DNA of 41,438 nt from Candidatus Abyssobacteria bacterium SURF_5 (lineage in GTDB: Bacteria > Abyssobacteria > SURF-5), in assembly GCA_003598085.1 (NCBI GenBank), contig QZKU01000076.1, forward strand, positions 1 to 41,438, given 5' to 3'. The position numbers and the translations under genes are program-made. Positions 41,434-41,438 of this stretch are shown piece by piece. The notes beneath the pieces are model-generated. The model did not search any database. It was not told the DNA's origin and worked only from the letters and a program-made list of their open reading frames with translations. Within the stretch, counting starts at the first letter, position 1, and each line of letters begins with the position of its first letter.

Positions 41434-41438
41434 CAAGC

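Overview
The window looks like a chromosomal stretch of a Gram-negative bacterium of moderate-to-high GC. It carries type II secretion (T2SS) genes, an ABC-2 type O-antigen/exopolysaccharide exporter (Wzm/Wzt) and a -24/-12 (sigma-54) promoter. I cannot place it taxonomically from sequence alone. An uncultured lineage is plausible, because the gene content is ordinary but the arrangements match no genome I know.

Layout. (1) 1-7906, minus strand: a GAF-PAS sensor protein, then pseudopilins I, J and K, two tandem GspE-type ATPases, GspF, and the first codons of a further gene. That last gene has a perfect consensus sigma-70 promoter and is probably the major pseudopilin. (2) 8057-10541, plus strand: DAHP synthase, scpB and an RluB-type pseudouridine synthase, in one short operon behind a good promoter. 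(3) 10659-11253: a small membrane ORF, then tRNA-Gln(CUG) and tRNA-Glu(CUC) separated by a terminator. (4) 11360-15748, plus strand: rplU-rpmA-obg-proB-proA, tightly packed. (5) 15767-22310: a GNAT acetyltransferase, an SDR oxidoreductase on the opposite strand, a large four-PAS histidine kinase behind a -24/-12 promoter, and a DRG-like TGS GTPase that meets the kinase tail to tail with a 12-bp overlap. (6) 22411-41037, minus strand: an approximately 18.6-kb surface-polysaccharide locus. It begins with a winged-helix/Rossmann regulator, then Wzm, an inserted HEPN-MNT gene pair, Wzt with a C-terminal extension, an AsnB-type amidotransferase, six or seven glycosyltransferases and four free-standing methyltransferases. 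It ends with a glycosyltransferase-methyltransferase fusion. (7) The right edge holds a plus-strand promoter and ribosome binding site for a gene that starts just outside.

Working together: the polysaccharide genes should build a heavily methylated, possibly amidated glycan on the cytoplasmic face, and Wzm/Wzt should export it. The Wzt C-terminal domain may recognise a modified chain end. The most unusual structure is the 770-bp HEPN-MNT unit between wzm and wzt. It is bounded by a perfect 26-bp direct repeat that duplicates the 3' end of wzm together with the ribosome binding site, so both wzm and wzt stay intact. A second unusual feature is a pair of 29-bp inverted REP-like repeats between the locus regulator and wzm.
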